From positions 18,586,001 to 18,650,000 of the forward strand of contig NC_069661.1 in the NCBI RefSeq assembly GCF_027244095.1: a DNA stretch of 64,000 bases. Direction: 5' to 3'. This document shows positions 30,335 to 41,699 of this stretch, in pieces. The position numbers and the translations under genes were made by a program. A model generated the notes under the pieces. The model saw only the letters and a list, made by a program, of their open reading frames with translations. It had not been told where the DNA came from and did not search any database. Each line of letters starts with the position of its first letter. The stretch's first letter is position 1. This DNA comes from Hemicordylus capensis (taxonomy: Eukaryota; Chordata; Lepidosauria; Squamata; Cordylidae).

Positions 30335-31865
30335 TCCCCCACTCCTGCCGTGGCTGGCTGGCAAGCAAATTAATGTGTGTGCCGAGCCAGAACGTTGATT
30401 GAGCAACCTACATGCATTGAGCAGGTGTTAGGTAGTGCAGGCAAGCATCCAGCAAAGGGATCCAGCAAAGGGAGTCCCCGCTGCCCTGGAAAGACTATTC
30501 TTCCTGGATGGGTGCTGGAGTGTCAGAAAAAATGTTCTTCTTCTTTCTTTTTTTAAAGTGCTGCAGTGAAATTACTAATGTAAAGAAAATCCTAACAGGC
30601 TTTCCCTGATTTCCCTCTCTTTCACTTCGAGATGGTAAAAGGAGAGAAGGACCGTGAGGGGAAACTTCGCTTGGGATTGAGAACTGTCAGGGGAGACCTT
30701 ATCTTTCTTATCAGTTACAGATCTTATCAGTTTCCTTCTTGCATGCTTCGTTGCATTATTTTAAGAAGCTTTTGAAATTTTCTGCTGGGTCCTCCCCCCT
30801 CCCTTTTCTTTTCCTCTGAGGTGCTGATGTATCACTTCAGTGTGTTTACGGAGTTCACATTCCCCACCCCTGCTCACTTTTTTAACAGGAAAAAAATTGC
30901 AGATGCCTTGGGGCTTTCTAGCAATTATTTTCAAGGAAGGAAGGAGAATTCCTAACAGTCCTTAGAATCTACTTTTTGCTCCCCCGTTTTCTCTGCTCCC
31001 AACTCAGTTTGTCGGGTCTTCCCCAGCATGACAGCCGGATCTTCTGATTTTTCCCAAATCGCACCACACCTTGACCCACTGCACACAGATGCACACAGCA
31101 ACTGGCATCCCCCCTCCCCTGAAAAGTCAGGTGGGGAGAGGATAAGGGAAAGGAGGTTGTCGGATCCACCAAGGAGAGAAAGTGAGGATCAGTTAACACC
31201 CCCTGCGCACCATTCCAGAGTTTCAAAATGTGGAGTGAGAGAGAGAGGGTGGGTGTGTGTGACTTCAGATCCTGTGACAAACAAATGCAAAATCACTGCT
31301 GTGATGAATCTAGACTGCTGGTAGATCTAGATTGCTGCATGGCTCCTGTGTGGATGATATTGAGCGTCTCTCATATAAGCCAGCACCCCCCTTTCTTTTG
31401 CCCTGTTCAGCTACATCTTTATATGTCCAGTTTGCATTCTCCTAAAGGGCATAAGGGGGTTAATTCGTTGACTGATGACGTCCACACCCCATTGAAACCA
31501 CGTTTGATGCGGCTTTTTTGTTATTTTGAACTTCTATTACGACATTGAACTTTGCCCATTTCATCCAGCAGCCCTATTTTTGCCTTGCTCAGTCACACCG
31601 CCTTTGGAAATCTCTGACTGTCATTGCACATGCTAATATCTATGCATTTTGTATCATGAGATGGCTATTTTTGCATTATGTATCATGAGATGGCTTGAGT
31701 ATTATTGTATATATTATTATTCTTGTTGAACTGTTTAGCTTGGATTAATGATTTATTGTTCATTTTGTGTTATTGATTATTCAATTATTGGTTCATTGTT
31801 TGTTAATATACATTTTCATTGTTTAGCTGCTTTATGTTATTTGTCTATTTGTTTGTCGTAGTCAA
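30335..31865. other. gene 2 intron 3, unassigned
   Basis: No gene. 31645-31700 holds a small duplication (TGCATTTTGTATCATGAGATGGCT-like, twice), and 31700-31860 is AT-rich with TTATTG words. Confidence 0.4.
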
Positions 31866-31959
31866 GGTGGGATCCTCCCCCCCCCCGTTTTTGCCTGGGT
31901 ACAAAATCTGGCAATGATCCTTGCGGTTCTCATGACCAGTCCTACATGGGCTAGTGCTG

Positions 31960-32405
31960 TTGTAGATGGAGTTCCAGTGACCGACTAGCTAATGTGATAG
32001 ATAGATCAGTGACCAACCATTTAAATTTTGCACCGATTATCCTAATGGCCACTAGGGGCATTGGGAGTAGAGGTACTAGTTAGTGAGTGTCTTCTTACCT
32101 GTCCCTGCTTGCCTCTACTCTAGGACCCCTGCTTTGACTCCTCAGGTGCTTCCTGTAGTGAGTCAGTCCTCTTCCTTTCCTCCCAGAGAGAAGATGGAAA
32201 CATCTCACTGTCTCCCTACCTATTCATTATATAGCTGATAGGATTAGGTCTTTCCTATCCTAATATATTTCACCAATAAACTAATTAAGTAGTTTAGACA
32301 CTATAGTGATCTCCATGCATGTTCCTAAATAGCTGCAACTACTAAATTCCACAGTCAGTAACTGGAATGGTAGCTTCCTTGGCACTCTGCTAAATAATCA
32401 CAAAA
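31960..32405. other. segment present in gene 2 but not gene 1 intron 3
   Basis: Flanking GGGCTAGTGCTG and CCAGGTAGGGC are nearly adjacent in gene 1 (3626-3655) but 450 bases apart here. Either an insertion here or a deletion in gene 1. No terminal repeats could be defined. Confidence 0.45.
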
Positions 32406-32559
32406 CCCAACAAGCTCTGCCCTATCCAGGTAGGGCTGGTCATGAGAATGACCTTAAAACACAGCAAGTAATTGCAATGCAAGCATTGAGTCTGGGCTGT
32501 AGAAGCTGACAACATTCCAGTAGCAAGACCAAGAAGTAACAGTTAGAAAATATACTTAC

Positions 32560-32684
32560 CGGGATCCCATATTTTGTCCGGTAGACGGCCCTCATCGGCA
32601 TGCCTGTGCCACAGAGGCAGCATTCATTCATGTCTGCTGCAACTTGGCATCCCAAACATTCATAGCAAAATATTCCACAGAGAC
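32560..32684 (-). CDS. PLAC8-like gene 2, exon 3
   Basis: This 125-nt exon encodes CLCGIFCYECLGCQ, ADMNECCLCG and YRTKYGIP, closely matching the PLAC8 core as I know it. The Cys-rich CLCG..C..CLGC stretch is the family hallmark. Acceptor CTAG is at 32685-32686 and donor GTAAGT at 32559-32554. About 200 bases of flanking intron 2 (32690-32900) are clearly alignable with 4540-4740 beside gene 1, which shows segmental duplication rather than retroposition. Confidence 0.95.
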
Positions 32685-32929
32685 CTAGACAGCCAGAGCA
32701 GAGGGCAGAGAAGAGACGAAGAAAAGCTCACCCCAAGTATGGGCATTTGCATATTTGTATTCATTTAACAATGATATTTTTATACTGCCGCGAACTCCTT
32801 CCTCCAGGAAGCTTACACAATAAATAAAAAATACCCCATACAAATTAAAATGACTAAAACATTTAAAAGACAACTTCTAATTTCCAAATGTAATTATATA
32901 TATATTTAAATAGGTGTGGTCAGGATTCG

Positions 32930-33240
32930 TCCCTGCTCACTAGGAGGGCCACAGCAGGGTTCAAGGAAAACCTTCGGACAAGGAGCCCAAGAAGAGCCTC
33001 AGCTCCAAGTTGGTCCCAGACCCCAACAGGGAGTCCAAGGAAACCAGGGAGGACCCCAACAAGGACTCCAAGAAGACCCCAACAGTAGCACCATTGAAAC
33101 AGCAACCACAGAAGTCCCCGCCAAGTCCCCACAGATTCAGCACCTTGAGTATCCACAACCCTCCACTTCCTGGGTTTATCAACCACCACTGGACCCCTGA
33201 TGGACCTCTCCCCCCACACCATCTTCCCAGGGTTCTTTGA
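32930..33240. other. gene 2 copy of the Pro/Gln-rich segment
   Basis: Counterpart of 4790-5000 plus 5401-5460, uninterrupted here. It provides the empty site for the hAT element at 5001-5400. Confidence 0.55.
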
Positions 33241-33555
33241 CAATATGTGTTTCAGAAAACACATTTCTTCTCCATCAAGTCAAGAGAGGGCAAGTCAAGA
33301 GTCACTCTTGCTTCCTCTCGTGCCTCTTCTTTGGAAAATCAGAATCAGACTTGTGTCCTAATAACTTTATTCTGCTCCCTTCCTTCCTGCTCTGGCCAAA
33401 GGAATCCTAATTTGCCCTTGATATTCCTTAACATGCCCCATACCACCAAAGGCTGAAGCATGAATACAGGTCGATTTCCCCCCACTCTTCATAACATCAT
33501 ACAAAGGTTGGACCACGAATTCACTGTTCTTCCGGACCTCATAGAGAGAGAAGGC

Positions 33556-33757
33556 TATAGGGACATTGGAAGCTCCCATATACCAAGTCAGACCATTGGT
33601 CCATCTAGCTCAGCATTGTCTACACTGACTGGGAGCGGCTTTTCCAAGGTTGCAGGCAGGAGTCTTTCTCTCAGCCCTATCTTGGAGATGCCAAGGCAGG
33701 AACTCGGAACCTTCTGCATGCAAGTATGCAGATGTTCTTCCCAGAGCAGCCCTGATA
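33556..33757 (-). mobile_element. 5S-derived SINE, 5' part missing
   Basis: Reverse copy from CATTGGAAGCTCCCATATAC to TCTTCCCAGAGCAGCC. It lacks the 5S-like head and is followed by a (GATAAT)n run to about 33800. Confidence 0.75.
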
Positions 33758-33794
33758 ATGATAATGATAATGATAAATAATAATAATAAATAAT

Positions 33795-34175
33795 TAATAA
33801 TATAACTAAATAACTTTATTTGTTAGCCACCCCAAACAAATTGTTCTCTGGGTGGCTTAGAACACACCATTAAAACATGAGATAATAACACAGATTAAAT
33901 CATTACAGACAAAAAGGGGGGGGGGATACAAAATACAATACAAAAACAATTTTTAAAAAATCAGTTACATTCAGATCACAATTTCTTAAAAAAAAATAAA
34001 AATTAAATTTAAATTTAAAAGACCTGAGTGAACAAAAAGCACTTCACCTTGCATTTAAAAGAACAAAGCGATGAAGCCAGGTGAACCTCACTGGGGAGGC
34101 TATTCCATAAACAGGGTGCAAGCACTGAAAAGGCCCTCTCCCTAGTAGCCACCTGCCTCGCCTCCTTTGGCAGGG
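33795..34175 (-). mobile_element. L2-like LINE 3' end
   Basis: TTAGCCACCCCAAACAAATT, TCTGGGTGGCTTAGAAC, an A-rich stretch, then GGGGAGGCTATTCCATAAAC and AGTAGCCACC, matching the 3' UTR and C-terminal end seen at 20.9 kb. Confidence 0.65.
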
Positions 34176-34179
34176 TCAA

Positions 34180-34735
34180 ATGAGCTGAACTGGTTCAGTT
34201 CGACAGTTTTGGGTCAAACTCTGACCCCAGACTGACTGAGCCCCCACTGGCTGTTTGGGGGGTTTGGAGTCAAATTTAATTTTTTAAAGTACTTATCCCC
34301 TCTGGAGGGCTTCTCTGAGGCCACGGGGGGGGGTGTCCATGGAGCCCCCCTCCTCCCACCGGCCTTCCTTGTGGCAAAAATCTCTCCGTTCCGATGTTCT
34401 TCAGCTCCTTCCAAGCCTCTCCCCCATGACAGCAGCCATTTTGGAGGCTGCTGCACATGTGCAATGGGCCCCTGGAGGCAGGGTCATGACCCAAGCCACA
34501 TGAGGACCATGGTGCATGCGCAGTGGCCTCCAAAATGGCCACTGCAAGGGGGGAAGGCCAGAAAGGGCCAAAGAACGCCCAAACTGGGAGATTTTTGCCA
34601 CAAGGAAGGCTGGCAGGCCTCTGATGGAGCCCCCCCCCCCCGGCTGGACAATGAAGGCAGGGGAGCTGGGAGGCATCATCACTCCCCCCTCCCCAGGACC
34701 CACTGCAATCTTGCTACACCCCTGGATTGCATGGG
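34180..34735. mobile_element. TAGGG-type hAT element, ends lost
   Basis: The interior TTTGGGTCAAACTCTGACCC, GGAGCCCCCCTCC and inverted blocks (ATTTTGGAGGCTGCTGCAC / TCCAAAATGGCC) match the 3670 and 35951 copies. Neither terminal repeat is clear. Confidence 0.5.
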
Positions 34736-34994
34736 GGGGAAAAACAGGTTGCATAGGTCAGTTGTTGCATATCAGTACACATCCGACATGCAGTTCCTCC
34801 ACCAGATTGCACCAATGCAGACTCTGCCCTAATCTAAGTGACAACACATCTGGCTGAGGAAGAACGGTCTGGGACTTCATATGATCAGTGGCTCTAATTT
34901 GCATACAGATCAGAGAGAGAGAGAGAGAGAGAGAGCAAGCAAGCAGATCAATCCTGCCATTTCCTTCCCTTAGTAAGCCTGCCTAATTTAGATC

Positions 34995-35125
34995 AGAGGA
35001 TCCTCGAGTCCCCCAATGTTGTTGGACCACAACACCCAATGGCTGAAGTCCAGTGTGGCTGGGGATGATGGGAGTTGTAGTCTGACAATAGCTGGGGACC
35101 CAAGATTGAGAATCGCTGATCTAGA
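34995..35125. mobile_element. short hAT-type element (ACTACAACTCCC family)
   Basis: GATGATGGGAGTTGTAGTCTG and GGGGACCCAAGATTGAGAATC match the right half of the 19233 element. It lies in gene 2 intron 2 near exon 2. Confidence 0.6.
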
Positions 35126-35250
35126 AGACAAAGACAAGTTATCTCTATCCGGAAAAGTGCCTGCTGCAGAAGGCCATCCAGTTTAGCATTAACACAACAT
35201 TTGCAGAAAGATATGACAACCTCCCCCACAAATAAAACAGTTGAACTCAC

Positions 35251-35359
35251 ATACTTCGACGTCACTACAACAGTCAAATAAGTCTGTCTGCCACTGTCCT
35301 CTTTGTGGCTGGACAACCACAACTTGTGGCTGACTTTTGATCACCGCTTGAGTGGCCAT
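35251..35359 (-). CDS. PLAC8-like gene 2, first coding exon (exon 2)
   Basis: The first 36 codons (MATQAVIKSQPQ...) begin at the ATG at 35359. The exon starts at 35370 after a CTACCAG acceptor and ends with a GTGAGT donor at 35250. It contains the WQTDLFDCC segment typical of PLAC8 but reads DVEVC where gene 1 and, as I recall, human PLAC8 read DCGVC, so a conserved Cys-Gly pair has become Val-Glu. With exons 3 and 4 the protein is 112 aa, close to the 115 aa I recall for human PLAC8. The frame is open throughout, so this looks like a functional gene with a changed motif rather than a pseudogene. Confidence 0.9.
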
Positions 35360-35428
35360 TTTAACAACCACTGGTAGATGCAGAGAAAAAGAAGGGAACA
35401 AAACAAGCTCTAATTAACAGTGTGCAAC

Positions 35429-35439
35429 ATGAAGTTAAA

Positions 35440-35492
<53 letters not shown>

Positions 35493-35756
35493 ACATATTT
35501 CTATACCACCCCAAACTCATGTCTCTGGGTGGTTTGTAATAAAACAGCACAAATAAAAACAAAATTAAAACATGAAAAATATTTAAGACAATGTTATATT
35601 CTTTATATATATGCCAGTGTGATGCAGTAGTTAGAGTGTTGGACTAGGACCAGGGAGACCTGAGTTCAAATCCCCTTTCAGCCATGGAACTCACTGGGTT
35701 CCTTGGAGAAAAAGTGGGATCTATCTATCTATCTATCTACACACACACACACACAA
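35429..35756. mobile_element. LINE tail, tRNA-type SINE and microsatellites upstream of gene 2
   Basis: (CTAT)n at 35431-35491 and TACCACCCCAAACTCATG form an L2-like tail (minus). 35608-35715 is a tRNA-derived SINE head (GATGCAGTAGTTAGAGTGTT, B box GAGTTCAAATCCCC), then (CTAT)n and (CA)n. The cluster splits sequence that is continuous in gene 1 at 7245-7330. Confidence 0.65.
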
Positions 35757-35950
35757 TAAATGTTCTCTGAGTCTCTTGAAGGGCTTTTCCACATTCTGGG
35801 TTAGTTTAGACGTCATGCAGAACCTTGGAAAAATGTAACGAAGGCTTCAAAAAAAAAAAAAAGAGAGAGAGAATGGCACTGCAGGTGATCAGCAGTCTCA
35901 GCTTCTTTCTCTTAATCACGGTTTGTACGTGACCCATGCTTTGTCTTTGC

Positions 35951-36599
35951 TAGGGGTTTGCATAAAACTGGGTTGCCTGGTTTGGTTCGAGTCCAGACTG
36001 AATTTGAACCAGACTGGGCAGGTTCTGTTTTGTGTACCTCAATCCCCCACCCACCCCCCACCGCCAGTTCAGTTCAGGTTCAGGAGGTTTGCGAGTTCAA
36101 TTATTATTATTTTTTATTTTACAGAAATAGAACTCACTTCTGCTGCTCTGGGGGCTCCTCTGAGGCTACGGGGAGGTCTCTGGAAGTTCCCCCTCCCCCC
36201 TGTCGGCCTCCATTATTTTCCATGGCCTGGCCACACAGAGGCCAATTGGGCATGCATGGCAGGCTCCAAAATGGCCACTGCCATGGGGGTGAGGCCTGGA
36301 ATGGGCCATAGACCACCAAAACCGGGCAATCTGGAATATAATGGAGGCTGGCGGGAGAGGGGGAACTTCTGGAGACTGCTCCCCCACAGCCTCGTTGAAG
36401 CCTCTGGAGCAGCAGCAGTGAGTTCTATTTCTCATATTTGTTTGTTTGAAAACTCACTAACTCCATGAACAGTCTGGGGGATTCAGCTTGATAACGAACC
36501 AGGGTTGGGTGGGGTGTTGTTTGGTCTGATATCAAGCTATCGAACTGAACCAGTTCAATGTCAAGCAGGTTCATTTCCGAATCTGTTTACACATCCCTA
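35951..36599. mobile_element. 649-bp TAGGG-type hAT element
   Basis: The ends TAGGGGTTTGCATAAAAC and GTTTACACATCCCTA have the TSD GTCTTTGC / GTTTTTGC (35943-35950, 36600-36607). The interior is a long inverted structure around AAAATGGCCACTGCCATGGG. Confidence 0.88.
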
Positions 36600-36607
36600 G
36601 TTTTTGC

Positions 36608-37530
36608 CTCCCATGAAGGTCAGGCTGCCTTGCTCCACTCTGCTCCTGGAAAGCCCCTGTCCCATCAGGTACTTCCCGACTACTGGCCCTGTTTACAAAG
36701 CGAGGTAGACTTTCCTCCTGGAAAAAGCTCCCTCAGCACTTCCTTTCCACTCTGGATGCTTTTCACTTCCTACAGAAGGCAAAGACGCTGTTACAGCACG
36801 AGTCCTTCCATTCCCCAACTGCAGTCTCACATCAAGTACCATTTCCTACCAACTCCTACATGAGCAGAAATCAACACTTCTGCCTACTGAAGGGGCTGAG
36901 AGACATTGAAAAGTGAAGTAATGCAAGGACAGCGATCTGTGTTTAAATGGTGGGAGGGGATAGGCAAAGGAGAGAGCTATTTGAATGCAGAAGGAAGGCA
37001 ACGGGACAGCAACTGTGTACCTGAGCAAAAGGGAGAGATGGACAAACGGAAAAGGGAGAGTTGCAGGGGTGAAAGAGCAAATGGAAGAAAAATCGCTGTG
37101 GATGTGTTACTGGCGAGGGGGGAGGACTTTAGGGAAGGATGACCCCTTAGAACTATGGGAGGGAAAGAGCAGGCAAAGTTTGGAGAGCGGAGCTTGATGG
37201 AGATGTGTGAACATAAGGAGTGTATGCTCATTCAGGAATGCTTGTTCTGGATGTTCCTTGGGGCTTTGTCAGCTGTTGGATGAAGGGCTTATCGAGCATC
37301 ATCCCCTCCTACATTCCTTCATTTTAATCCATTCTCATCTGCTACCAGAGAATCTACACTCAGAATATCTCAGAAACAACAAAACCCAGTACCCCATGGG
37401 CTTGTGGGTATGGGGGTGGTTGGCACCCTATGTGGACTATGCCACCACTTGCTCTGGGCCACCCCAGTGCCCCCCAAGTGGAGTTATGGGGCTGCTGAAA
37501 CCCCTATTATTCCCTATTATTCCCTAAAAA
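36608..37530. other. intergenic, no gene recognised
   Basis: Mostly unique-looking sequence. Short open frames lack splice context or domains. Confidence 0.4.
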
Positions 37531-37534
37531 GCTT

Positions 37535-37955
37535 AAAGACGTGCAAACTTCATTAATTCTTTAAAAATCAGCCCTTTGCCCAATTCCTTTGAAATATGGA
37601 TGGTGGCAGGCACCCATTGGGGCACTACCACCTGATCCACTCTTCTGCCCTCAAACCCCCCTTTCTTCCCTGAATCTGCCCCAAAGACACCCAAACTTCA
37701 AAAATTCCTTAAAAATCAGCCCTTTGCCCAATTTCTTTGAAATTTGGATGGTAGCTTCCACCCATTGGGCACTACCCTCCCCCCCTTCCCCCCCAGGACC
37801 CTTTTTTGATCTGAATCTATTCAGATTTTGAAAATCCGGGTACAAATCAAATCAGGGGTGATTCGGGAAGGTCAGATTCGGACCCAAAACAAATCGGGGG
37901 TGTTTCAATTCAGGTACAAATCAAAACAAAAAAATTCGATTGGTGCACACCCCTA
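37535..37955. mobile_element. right part of a TGCACACCCCTA-ended hAT element
   Basis: It ends GATTGGTGCACACCCCTA at 37955. The interior contains two direct repeats of about 100 bases (CAGCCCTTTGCCCAATT...CACCCATTGG) at 37570-37630 and 37720-37775. The left end is not found. Confidence 0.6.
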
Positions 37956-38404
37956 TTCAGAGTCCTCTTTCTTTTGGGTAAATACAGGTATAACAGGTAT
38001 AACCTGTATTTAACCTCTATCTTTTAAGGCTACATTCTAAATTTAGTGTTGCCTTCTATTTGGGTAAATGCGACAACAAAAGAAATGGGCAGCCAGGAGC
38101 CATATTCGGAAAATTATGCAAACGTAACTCAGATTTGTCTAACTTGCATAGCCAAGTTCTGGGTCTTCTGTTTGGATTATTTGCACATCTAGATGCACAC
38201 ACTTATATACTTGATAAGAGTACAATAGCAAATTTAATTACGGGGGGAATCAGTTTTTCTCTTCTGCTGTCTAAAATGATAACTAAATAACTATTTTATT
38301 GTAGCATCCATTCCATTGAGATCTTTAAGTCAGCTCTCCAGAACTTCTGAACATTTATAGAAAATCATATTGCAACAATAAACAAAGACATGCGTCCACC
38401 CATG

Positions 38405-38560
38405 CCACTTACCAAACACTTAGAAGGACCCAGATCTGAGAAGCCTCTCAGTTGAAGTCACATGTAACTATAGAGATATTTGAGTGTACCATTCAGTCTT
38501 CGTAGCTTTGCAAGATTGTAATTGGCTGTTGGTGTACAAGGAAGTTGCTTGCAGGTCACA
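38405..38560 (-). promoter_or_regulatory. weak candidate for non-coding exon 1 and promoter of gene 2
   Basis: On the minus strand a strong donor (G/GTAAGTGG, exon end 38413) follows non-repetitive sequence with a CCAAT box at 38525-38521. It lies 3 kb upstream of exon 2, where a 5' UTR exon is expected. No matching element was found upstream of gene 1, so this is only a guess from motifs and position. Confidence 0.2.
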
Positions 38561-38885
38561 ATTGTTCAAGCTGATGACTGCTCTCTGTTAGCTCAGAAAG
38601 CAATTTTGTAACAAAATACTCAAGTAATTCTATCTCACAGAGAATGTGTTTTTGATATTTTAAATTGCGAGGAAAAGAGTAGATGTCAAAAAAATATTTT
38701 TAGGGAGGCCTCTACGGTGCAGGTGCCACCACTGAGAAGTGTTGCTCCTGGGTGGTAATTTAACCACCTGCATAACTTCTGGAAGTAGGGGCCTCTGGAG
38801 AATGCTTCCCCGCCTCCTGCCAAGGATGGTCTCAATAAGTGGACAGGCTCATATAAAAGAAGATGGTCCTTCAGTTACCCAGGCC

Positions 38886-39190
38886 TTAGAACAGGGGTGG
38901 GCAAACTGCCCTCCAACTGTTGTTGAACTGCAACTCCCAAACAAGTTCCCTGCTAACTGAGCAAAGAGGCATCTTTCTAAAGTGGCGATTCTCTTTATTG
39001 AGCAGGGGGAGAGAAACTGGCCCTATCCATCCCTAGCACAGCATCCCTCCAGTGGCTGTGGCTGGTGTCGATCTTATGCTTCTTTTTTAGATGGTGAGCC
39101 CTTGGGGGACAGGGAGCCATTTTATATATTTATTTATATCTATGTAAACCACGTTGGGATCTTTTGTTGAAAAGTGGTATACAAATATTT
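38886..39190 (+). mobile_element. short hAT fragment followed by an L2-like 3' end
   Basis: CAGGGGTGGGCAAACTGCCC and GAACTGCAACTCCCAA are a half element. From 38945 the L2-like 3' end (AAAGAGGCATC, TTTAGATGGTGAGCCC, AAAGTGGTATACAAAT) follows directly. Confidence 0.65.
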
Positions 39191-39204
39191 GTCGTATCTG
39201 CATT

Positions 39205-39425
39205 CATCTCAGCCTCAGCCATGGTGGCCAGTAGTGAGAGATGATGGGTACCAGCCTTAGAACATGTAGGGATTGACAGGCCAATGCCAGCACTTCAAAT
39301 TGTACCCCCAAACGAGCTGGAAGCCACTGAAGATCGTCAAGCAAGGAAAGCCATTGTGGATAGGGATGATGGGAGTTGTAGTCCAACAATATCTGGGGAC
39401 CCAAGGTTGGGAACCCCTGCCTTGC
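39205..39425. mobile_element. LINE fragment with half of a short hAT element
   Basis: 39270-39345 (CAGGCCAATGCCAGCACTTC, GAGCTGGAAGCCACTG) resembles L2-like 3' sequence on the minus strand. 39362-39420 is the right half of an ACTACAACTCCC element ending GGGAACCCCTG. Confidence 0.5.
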
Positions 39426-39710
39426 CTCAAGAAGAGTTGTTTTATAGAAGTTTCATTTTGGGGCTCCCAGCCTGGTCAGGAATGGCTCTCTGTGCCTTTG
39501 CAAGCAGGGACAATCCATCCCGGCCATGCAGCAAATGTGGTGCTGGCCGGATTTTACTTACAAACGGGACACACAGCCTCAATTGCTGACATCAGATGCA
39601 GGGGGCATTGCTGGGGTGGAGGGAGGCAGCAGCGGCAGGGTGAACAGGGGCCACTAGCATCCTCCCTATGCTACTGGATCCTCATCCCAGCCCTTTTGAC
39701 ATCCTGGAGG

Positions 39711-40028
39711 GGAGCTGGTCTTGTGGTAACAAGCATGAATTGTCCCCTTTGCTAAGCAGGGTCCAGCCTGGTTGCATATGAATGGGAGACTACATGTGTG
39801 AGCACTGTAAGATATTCCCCTCAGGGGATGGGGCCACTCTGGGAAGAGCACCTGGATGCTTGCCTGCAGAAGATGCCAAGTTCCCTCCCTGGCATCTCCA
39901 AGATAGGGCTGAGAGACACTCCTTCCTGTAACCTTGGAAAAGCTGCTGCCAGTCAGTGCAGACAATACTGAACTAGATGGACCAATGGTCTGACTCAGTA
40001 GAAGGCAGATCCCTATGTTCCTATGTTC
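39711..40028 (+). mobile_element. 5S-derived SINE
   Basis: Full-length: GGAGCTGGTCTTGTGG, GCTAAGCAGGGTCCAGCCTG, GAATGGGAGACTACATG, then the body to CCTATGTTCC. Confidence 0.88.
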
Positions 40029-40989
40029 CATGTTGTTTAAGTGGGACTGGCAGTGGCCATCGGGGAAATAACCCTCCTCCATACACAGAACCTGGCAGTA
40101 TGAGATATTATCGTTGCTTCATCTAACACATCGTTTCCTTGCAGGGAAAAAGTCCTGACTCTTACTTACAGTCAGGGTGACCCCCTTTGTTTAGTCTGAA
40201 AGGGTCCTTGTATTACACCACAAGAACCCACCCACACAAAACTTTTGCTGAATGCAATATTAAATAAATCTGTGAAAAGACATTAAGGGGACACATTCAA
40301 CTGCAGCCTAATATTGTAAGGATCTTTCTCAAAACATACCAAAGGGTTAGGGTCAGGGTTTCATCCAAAGGATGAAAGTTGCTGGATATTTAATATATAC
40401 TGTTTTTAAAATTACCTACAGATATACTCAAATCCATAAACAAATCCTTAAAATCATCAAAAATCACATATACATACAAATACATGCACATGAAAATAAC
40501 CAATAATTTTAATACCCAGTCTGTTATTATCTCATATGAGCTAATACATAAAATCTAAAAACACCCAGTAATTCTTTCAATAATTCCTTCATTGTATAGC
40601 TTCATGAGTTCCAAACTTCCAAAAAGTGCACAAATGGGGGGGGGGGGGGAGAAGGGGAAAAAAGAAAAGAAAAGAAAAAGAAAAAGAAAAAAGAAAAAAA
40701 GGTGGGGGGGAGTGGAGGGGATCCACAAAAGTCTATATGGACTTCTTCTTCTACCACATGTGCCGATGTTTCAAAATCCACATCCATAAGTAGCTTCCTC
40801 TTTCTCAGTAGGGTGATAAAACCAGCTCCACATTCTACAATGCATTTGTAAGCATTCCTTTCTCATATTAGCCCATATGAGCTGGTGTAATATAGAGTTT
40901 CTATTGGACCCACCTAGTCTGTTTTCTTTTTGTTGCTTGGTCAGTCAGTCAGTCATATATGTGTGACAAGCAGAATTTCAACAGCTGAG

Positions 40990-41545
40990 AATTTTCCTGG
41001 CATGGAGATGCAACGACCACTTTTATATACCGCTTTTCAACAAAGGTTTCCAAAGCAGTTTACATTGAGAAATAAATAAAGGTTACTCCCTGTCCCCAAA
41101 GGGCTCACAATAAAAAAGAAACATAAAATAGACACCAGCAACAGTCACCGGAGGTACTGTGCTGGGGGTGGTGAGGGCCAGTTATTCTCCCCCCGGAGGC
41201 TTTACAGACAGGGCAGTTGGAGCAAATAGGGAGAGGCACTGATGTAGAATCATTAATATGATAAGAGGGATACAGTCTTTAGGAATGCAGATATAGGCTT
41301 TAGAAATCTCTCCCCCCCACACCCATTGGCTATAAGAGAAACACAGAAGCATGCGATGTGAACCTGCACCAAAATAAAACTGAGAGCAGAGGGGAGGGGC
41401 TGCTTCCCTCAATGCTGCAAGTGTAATTCGTAGTGGCTTCACTCAACATTTACCCCGCAGCATGAAGCCATGTGAGAATTACTCTCCACTAAATAAAGAG
41501 AATCACCGTGTTTAAAAGGTGCCTCTTTGCCCACTTAGCAGGGGT
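40990..41545 (-). mobile_element. L2-like 3' end split by a DNA element
   Basis: Reverse of the TTTAGATTGTGAGCCC repeat: ATATACCGCTTTTCAACAAA at 41018 to AAGGTGCCTCTTTGCCCA at 41518, broken near 41190-41480. Confidence 0.7.
41190..41480. mobile_element. non-autonomous DNA element (GGCTTTACAGACAGGGC family)
   Basis: It shares CACTGATGTAGAATCATTA, GAAACACAGAAGCATGCGAT and CATTTACCCCGCAGCATGAA with 50354-50832. It lacks about 150 internal bases present in that copy. Confidence 0.7.
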
Positions 41546-41699
41546 TAGCAAGGAAAAAGTCCTGACTCCTAGTTAATGTCAGGGTGACAACCCTTTGTAT
41601 GTCTGGAAGGGTTCTTATGCAAACATATGCGTGACAAGCAGAATTTCAACAGCTGAAGATTTTCCTGGCATGAATATGTAGTGATGAGAAAAAGTGAAT

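Larger units (their letters stand above)
40138..41680. repeat. two copies of a ~130-base sequence, one split
   Basis: GGAAAAAGTCCTGACTC...CAGGGTGA...ACAAGCAGAATTTCAACAGC is contiguous at 41548-41680 but split in the first copy (40143-40225 and 40965-41005) by about 740 bases. The intervening sequence contains a G run and a (GAAAA)n tract at 40633-40712 and is unassigned. Confidence 0.7.

Noticed and set aside
40340-40370. Telomere-like GGGTTAGGG word
   Set aside because: A single occurrence, not a repeat array.
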